From: Pachypanchax playfairii
Lineage: Eukaryota > Chordata > Actinopteri > Cyprinodontiformes > Aplocheilidae
DNA length: 64,000 bases
Direction of reading: 5' to 3'
Assembly (NCBI GenBank): GCA_006937955.1
Contig: SSNP01000001.1
Location: 7,448,165 to 7,512,164, forward strand
Part shown: in pieces, positions 61,201 to 64,000 of the stretch
Layout of the letters: every line of letters starts with the position of its first letter
Position numbering within the stretch: the first letter of the stretch is position 1
Translations under genes and position numbers: made by a program
Notes under the pieces: generated by a model
What the model was told of the DNA's origin: nothing
The model's database searches: none
What the model saw: only the letters and a program-made list of their open reading frames with translations

Positions 61201-62612
61201 GCGCGCTGCGCCTCTTCGCTCCGCGGCTCCCAGGCCGCACTCCAGGCGCGCTGCGCCTCAACGCTTCGCGGCTCTCAGGCCGCTCTCCAGGCACGCTGCG
61301 CCTCTTCGCTCCGCGGCTTCCAGGCCGCTCTCCAGGCGCGCTGCGCCTCTTCGCTCCGCGGCTCCCAGGCCGCACTCCAGGCGCGCTGCGCCTCAACGCT
61401 TCGCGGCTCTCAGGCCGCTCTCCAGGCACGCTGCGCCTCTTCGCTCCGCGGCTTCCAGGCCGCTCTCCAGGCGCGCTGCGCCTCTTCGCTCCGCGGCTCC
61501 CAGGCCGCACTCCAGGCGCGCTGCGCCTCAACGCTTCGCGGCTCTCAGGCCGCTCTCCAGGCACGCTGCGCCTCTTCGCTCCGCGGCTTCCAGGCCGCTC
61601 TCCAGGCGCGCTGCGCCTCTTCGCTCCGCGGCTCCCAGGCCGCACTCCAGGCGCGCTGCGCCTCAACGCTTCGCGGCTCTCAGGCCGCTCTCCAGGCACG
61701 CTGCGCCTCTTCGCTCCGCGGCTTCCAGGCCGCTCTCCAGGCGCGCTGCGCCTCTTCGCTCCGCGGCTCCCAGGCCGCACTCCAGGCGCGCCGCGCCTCA
61801 ACGCTCCACGGCTTCCAGGCCGCTCTCCAGGCGCGCCGCGCCTCAACGCTTCGCGGCTCTCAGGCCGCTCTCCAGGCGCGCTGCGCCTCTTCGCTCCGCG
61901 GCTCTCAGGCCGCTCTCCAGGCGCGCTGCGCCTCTTCGCTCCGCAGCTCTCAGGCCGCTCTCCAGGCGCGCTGCGCCTCTTCGCCCCGCGGCTCTCAGGC
62001 CGCTCTCCAGGCGCGCTGCGCCTCTTCGCTCCGCGGCTTCCAGGCCGCTCTCCAGGCGCGCTGCGCCTCTTCGCTCCGCGGCTCCCAGGCCGCACTCCAG
62101 GCGCGCTGCGCCTCTTCGCCCCGCGGCTCCCAGGCCGCACTCCAGGCGCGCGGCGCCTCAAGGCCTCACTGCTCTCAGGCCGCACTCCAGGCGCGCTGCG
62201 CCTCAAGGCCTCACGGCTCTCAGGCCGCTCTCCAGGCGCGCTGCGCCTCTCATCGCGGCCTCCAGGCCGTCCTCCAGACGTCAGGCGCCTCTCATTGCGG
62301 CCTCCAGGCCGCCCTCCAGACTTTGGGCGTTTCTCAGCGCGGCCTCCAGGCCGCCCTCCAGACTTTGGGCGTTTCTCAGCGCGGCCTCCAGGCCGCCCTC
62401 CAGACTTTGGGCGTTTCTCAGCGCGGTCTCCAGGCCGTCCTCCAGACTCTCGGCGTCTCCCCTCACGGCTTCCAGGCCGTCCTATAGACTCTCGGCGCCT
62501 CCCCTCATGGCTTCCAGGCCGTCCTATAGACTCTCGGCGCCTCCCCTCATGGCTTCCAGGCCGTCCTATAGACTCTCTGCGCCTCACCTCACGGCCCCTG
62601 GCCGTTCAGTAG
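58299..62612 (+). CDS. 1,437-residue repeat-built protein of the LTR element, no polymerase domains
   Basis: It begins at an ATG inside the last six bases of the 5' LTR, with A at -3, the first ATG of the predicted RNA. Residues 1-100 are non-repetitive, with two Trp (W53, W56) and many Leu, Phe and Tyr, and look folded; I do not recognise the family. Residues 151-161 are an Arg-rich patch. Then come five arrays: 171-330, ~20 units of PEGPGSRV; 376-710, 22 units of the PPTPGSEDVAVRDG type; 727-755, Pro-Arg; 769-1308, 36 units of GRSPGALRLFAPRLP; 1309-1434, 9 units of GRPPDFGRFSARPP. There is no zinc knuckle, protease, reverse transcriptase or integrase motif. It could stand in for a Gag, with the basic C-terminal half binding RNA, but that is inference. 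Other long frames here in both directions are by-products of periods divisible by three. Confidence 0.7.
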   Translation: MTESQNHYKDPAGATTSTNLLVVFADLFPTEYAELRASVVDYIDTMAYSVDSWEQWESTQRLLRLFADFPFLRGTPDLKELYREARGDFQELSALYAGGLRRDAVQLRSGVLRPAEVPGGIASPPGLLAPQPASCSLAAAPMDSGSPESQLRRSRRRRQRRSPEVSRPHLPEGPGSRGPEGPGSRVPEDPGSRVPEGPGSRVPEGPGSRVPEDPGSRVPEDPGSRVPEGPGSRVPEGPGSRVPEVPGSRVPEVPGSRVPEVPGSRVPEGPGSRVPEGPGSRVPEDPGSRVPEGPGSRVPEGPGSRISEGPGSRISEGPGSRVSEGPVSSPPEGPGSRPGSGSPEGLDASSSPEGLDASRPPEGPADCCPPGGLPVPPPGFEDVAVRDAPPTPGSEDVAVRNDPPTLPPPPGFEDVAVRDAPPEPGSEDVAACDGPPAPPPGLEDVAVRDAPPTPGSEDVAVRDGPPAPPPGFEDVAVRDAPPTPGSEDVAVRDGPPTLPPPPGFEDVAVRDAPSTPGSEDVAVRDGPPTPGSEDVAVRDGPPTPGSEGVAVRDGPPTPGSEGVAIRDGPPSPGSEGVAVRDAPPAPGSEDVTVRDGPPTPGSEGVAVRDGPPSPGSEGVAIRDGPPSAGSEGVAVRDGPPTLPPPLGFEDVAVRDGPPTLPPPPGFEDVAVRDGPPTLPLPPGFEDVAVRDGPPTLPPPPGFEDVAVRDGPPDSSAPAPVHHTSAPRSPRPPRTPRSPRPPRPPRPPRPPRPPRPASGISGCPPASSSGRTPDARRLFAPRLPGRTPDVRRLNASRLLGRSPGALRLLAPRLPGRTPGALRLNASRLSGRSPGTLRLFAPRLPGRTPGAPRLNAPRLPGRSPGALRLFAPRLQGRTPGALRLNASRLSGRSPGALRLFAPRLSGRSPGALRLFAPRLSGRSPGALRLLAPRLPGRTPGALRLNASRLSGRSPGTLRLFAPRLPGRSPGALRLFAPRLPGRTPGALRLNASRLSGRSPGTLRLFAPRLPGRSPGALRLFAPRLPGRTPGALRLNASRLSGRSPGTLRLFAPRLPGRSPGALRLFAPRLPGRTPGALRLNASRLSGRSPGTLRLFAPRLPGRSPGALRLFAPRLPGRTPGALRLNASRLSGRSPGTLRLFAPRLPGRSPGALRLFAPRLPGRTPGAPRLNAPRLPGRSPGAPRLNASRLSGRSPGALRLFAPRLSGRSPGALRLFAPQLSGRSPGALRLFAPRLSGRSPGALRLFAPRLPGRSPGALRLFAPRLPGRTPGALRLFAPRLPGRTPGARRLKASLLSGRTPGALRLKASRLSGRSPGALRLSSRPPGRPPDVRRLSLRPPGRPPDFGRFSARPPGRPPDFGRFSARPPGRPPDFGRFSARSPGRPPDSRRLPSRLPGRPIDSRRLPSWLPGRPIDSRRLPSWLPGRPIDSLRLTSRPLAVQ
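58306..58316 (+). other. Primer-binding site, self-complementary type
   Basis: AATCCCAGAAC begins one base after the 5' LTR and pairs perfectly over 11 nt with 58139-58149. I see no match to common tRNA 3' ends such as the TGGCGCC-type sites of many retroelements. It also encodes residues 3-6 (E-S-Q-N) of the internal protein, so it is constrained twice. Confidence 0.7.
58809..59288 (+). repeat. 24-bp tandem array (about 20 units)
   Basis: The unit encodes P-E-G-P-G-S-R-V. Variants replace the third residue with Asp or Val, or the first with Ser. Many changes fall at third codon positions of the first Pro (CCA, CCT, CCG). Roughly charge-neutral per unit. Confidence 0.95.
59424..60428 (+). 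repeat. 39/42/48/54-bp modular tandem array (22 units)
   Basis: All units share a core G-[F/S]-E-[D/G]-V-A-V-R-D-[G/A] and differ in the length of the preceding Pro-rich linker, giving units of 13, 14, 16 or 18 residues. The mixed lengths are all whole codons. Net charge per unit is about -1 to -2, so this is the acidic block of the protein. Early units alternate long and short linkers; the middle is a run of 42-bp units and the last four are 54-bp units. Confidence 0.95.
60477..60563 (+). repeat. 9-bp Pro-Arg-Pro tandem array
   Basis: Repeats of AGACCTCC[C/T/A] encode R-P-P, with a few Ser or Thr variants near the start. It forms a short basic proline-rich linker between the acidic and basic arrays. 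Confidence 0.9.
60603..62222 (+). repeat. 45-bp tandem array, exactly 36 units
   Basis: The unit encodes G-R-[S/T]-P-G-[A/T]-L-R-L-[F/N/L]-A-[P/S]-R-L-[P/S], about three Arg and no acidic residue per unit, so this block is strongly basic. The length of 1,620 bp is exactly 36 x 45. Within it, 61098-61772 is a higher-order array of five 135-bp triplets that look identical by eye. Confidence 0.95.
62223..62600 (+). repeat. 42-bp tandem array, 9 units
   Basis: Nine 14-residue units follow the 45-bp array in frame. The first still resembles the 45-bp unit (GRSPGALRL), the middle ones are GRPPDFGRFSARPP and the last are GRPIDSRRLPSWLP-like. This gradient suggests the array arose from the upstream unit by loss of one codon. 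The frame stops at TAG 12 bases later. Confidence 0.95.
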
Positions 62613-62867
62613 AGTTTTCGTTCCGTCCTCCGTGCCGCTTCCTGGACATTTTTGGCGCCCCACTCTGGTGGTTTCCAGGCCACCTTCTGACTCTTTGCGC
62701 TTCGGGCGCATTTGTTATTCCAGGCCTTGGACGCTGATGGTAGCCTGGTTTTGAGTTTTTTTGTTTTTTGTTTCCTGTAACCATACTTGTGTTGGGTCCC
62801 TCCTTCCTTGCCTCCCACCTCCCGCCCTTAGTGGGGTTTTGTTTTGGGACGTCAGGTGCCGTCCCTT
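62613..62867 (+). other. Non-repetitive 3' untranslated region of the LTR element
   Basis: After the TAG the sequence loses periodicity and becomes T- and C-rich, ending in GGGACGTCAGG...CCGTCCC just before the polypurine tract. GGGACG and CGTCCC could pair as a short stem. Short frames on both strands here have no gene-like character. Confidence 0.5.
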
Positions 62868-62877
62868 AAGGGGGGGG
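62868..62877 (+). other. Polypurine tract
   Basis: AAGGGGGGGG followed by TCC and the start of the 3' LTR. In LTR retrotransposons this RNase H-resistant tract primes plus-strand synthesis; its position three bases before the LTR is as expected. Confidence 0.85.
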
Positions 62878-62880
62878 TCC

Positions 62881-63363
62881 TGTCAGGATTTGGGGTTTTG
62901 GGCCGTGTTGTTATGTTCTGTATTCTGGGGTGTTTGAGTTTCTGTGATTTCTGGTTGTATTTCCCTGCCATTTAGTGCAGCTTTATTTTGCCCCCAGTCT
63001 AGTTTCCTGTTATGCTTTTATTTTGTTACCGACTGTGCTTCCTGTGTCTCCTCTGTTGCCGTTAGGTCTCTTGATTTGTATAGCGTTTACTTCCTGGGTC
63101 ATCTCTCTTCCTGTGTTCAGTGTTTTTCCACCCAGGTGTTTCTAGTTTTCTTATCAGTTCAGTTTGTATTTAAATGGATGTTCATCAGTTTGTCTTTGTT
63201 CTGGGATTACGTTCGATACCCACTGGATTGGTTTTGCTTCACGTTTTGATCACCTCCAGCTGTAAGTTCCTTTTATTCCTATTAAATAAGTTGTTTTTTA
63301 CCCCATTCTGTTGTCCGCTCCCTGCGTTTGGGTCCTCCCTGCTAACCACCCCGCATCATGACA
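62881..63363 (+). repeat. 3' long terminal repeat (483 bp)
   Basis: This is the second LTR, apparently identical to 57822-58304, directly preceded by the polypurine tract and followed by CTAAG. In this copy the ATTAAA hexamer at 63281-63286 would act as the polyadenylation signal. Lack of divergence between LTRs, which are identical at integration, points to a recent insertion. Confidence 0.95.
63281..63286 (+). terminator. ATTAAA polyadenylation signal in the 3' LTR
   Basis: ATTAAA is the commonest natural variant of AATAAA. It lies about 83 nt into the inferred R region and is followed by T-rich sequence. The same hexamer occurs in the 5' LTR at 58222-58227, where it would have to be bypassed. 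Confidence 0.45.
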
Positions 63364-63368
63364 CTAAG
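63364..63368. other. Right target-site duplication CTAAG
   Basis: CTAAG directly follows the terminal CA of the 3' LTR and then runs into TACTTTGCTC, exactly as in the empty site from 57180 on. A 5-bp duplication fits Ty3/Gypsy integrases of the Tf1/sushi group. Confidence 0.95.
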
Positions 63369-63919
63369 TACTTTGCTCATTCTGGGAATTATACGTTATT
63401 TTATATTGGCAGGAATAATGGTATTACCTCTTTAAGATTTACATTTCTCATTGTCTTCTAATCCTTCAGACCTTGTGGTACCAATTAGAGGTGACAATTT
63501 TCAAGAAAAAAAAAAAAATCTGTGACTCACTTCAAGACTAGTGACCAGTGCTGGACATTTCCTGCCTCTTGTTCATTGACCTCTGGAGATGGGCACCAGC
63601 CCCCCCGTGACCCTGAACAGGATTAAAAGAGAACAGGAAATAGATGGATGAACACAGACTAGATGTGTGTCTGAAGCAGTTAAAGGCAAGAAGGGAAAAA
63701 GGAAAAAAATAACTCATTTTGTGTAAACAGACTGAGGTGTATTTGATTAAGACAGTATTACCTGCAGACACAATTATTTCAGGCAGTTAAGCCAAAACGT
63801 AAAAATAGTCCTGAATCCAACATCATGCAGAAACTGATGGACAGATCTAGAGAGATGTGAAACAATAACAACGCCCATGACTGACGGAACTGAAGAAATT
63901 ACAAAATGATTCTTCTGCA
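63369..63919. other. Right flank of the filled site (duplicate of 57180-57730)
   Basis: It is colinear with 57180-57730 over 551 bp with four single-base differences and an equal-length oligo-A run. Bases 63920-64000 continue beyond the part present in the empty copy and show nothing recognisable. Confidence 0.85.
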
Positions 63920-64000
63920 TTTACATTTGCTGCAAACTAGACCACACAACTTGGATGTTGAACTGAACTGACTAAACCTTTATATTCTCATGAATGAGAG

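Larger units (their letters stand above)
57822..63363 (+). mobile_element. Complete non-autonomous LTR retrotransposon, Tf1/sushi-like Ty3/Gypsy type
   Basis: Seen: two 483-bp direct repeats with no difference found by eye begin TGTCA and end TGACA, and are flanked by the 5-bp duplication CTAAG. A polypurine tract precedes the 3' LTR and a primer site follows the 5' LTR. The interior is 4,576 bp with one long frame and no recognisable protease, reverse transcriptase, RNase H or integrase. Known: Tf1/sushi elements prime reverse transcription with their own RNA 5' end and duplicate 5 bp on integration; both traits are present. Inferred: the element is young and mobilised in trans by an autonomous relative. 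The interior is very GC- and CpG-rich against AT-rich flanks. Superfamily assignment rests on priming, target duplication and polypurine layout, not on any polymerase sequence. Confidence 0.9.

Overview
The window is AT-rich, gene-poor vertebrate nuclear DNA, most likely from a teleost fish. That reading rests on degenerate L2/SINE-type 3' tails ending in ATGGATGG runs, a Tc1-like transposase relic, pogo-like and other inverted-repeat elements, and many simple repeats. I found no recognisable host exon, tRNA, rRNA, CRISPR array or operon-like layout. The many short open frames in the first 57 kb show no domain or gene-like arrangement.

Bases 1-57,098 read as intergenic or intronic DNA. Dispersed through it are a broken Tc1-type transposase (about 4.33-4.68 kb), eight scattered SINE/LINE-like tails, two other common fish-type repeats (21.06 and 31.34 kb), a 700-bp pogo-like element (22303-23002), a 640-bp inverted-repeat element (48146-48785), a LINE 3'-end relic (51.6 kb), microsatellites including (TAA)27 and (AT)23, and an assembly gap (16235-16556). 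Some complex, repeat-free stretches could be conserved regulatory elements, but conservation cannot be judged from one sequence.

The striking part is 57,822-63,363: a complete 5,542-bp LTR retrotransposon. It has two 483-bp LTRs that look identical by eye, TG...CA ends, a 5-bp target duplication (CTAAG) and a polypurine tract. In place of gag-pol it carries one 1,437-codon frame with no protease, reverse transcriptase, RNase H or integrase. The protein has an unrecognised ~100-residue N-terminal region followed by five tandem-repeat arrays whose periods are all multiples of three. An 11-base primer-binding site just after the 5' LTR is exactly complementary to an 11-base stretch in the LTR, 31 nt downstream of a TATA-like box. 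This is the self-priming arrangement known for Tf1/sushi-type Ty3/Gypsy elements, so I infer a young non-autonomous element that depends on an autonomous relative.

The window also holds the empty target site. Bases 57,099-57,730 repeat the flanks of the filled site (57,741-57,821 plus 63,369-63,919) with four single-base differences, separated by a 10-N gap. The simplest reading is that two haplotypes, without and with the insertion, were assembled in tandem, which means the insertion is polymorphic and recent.
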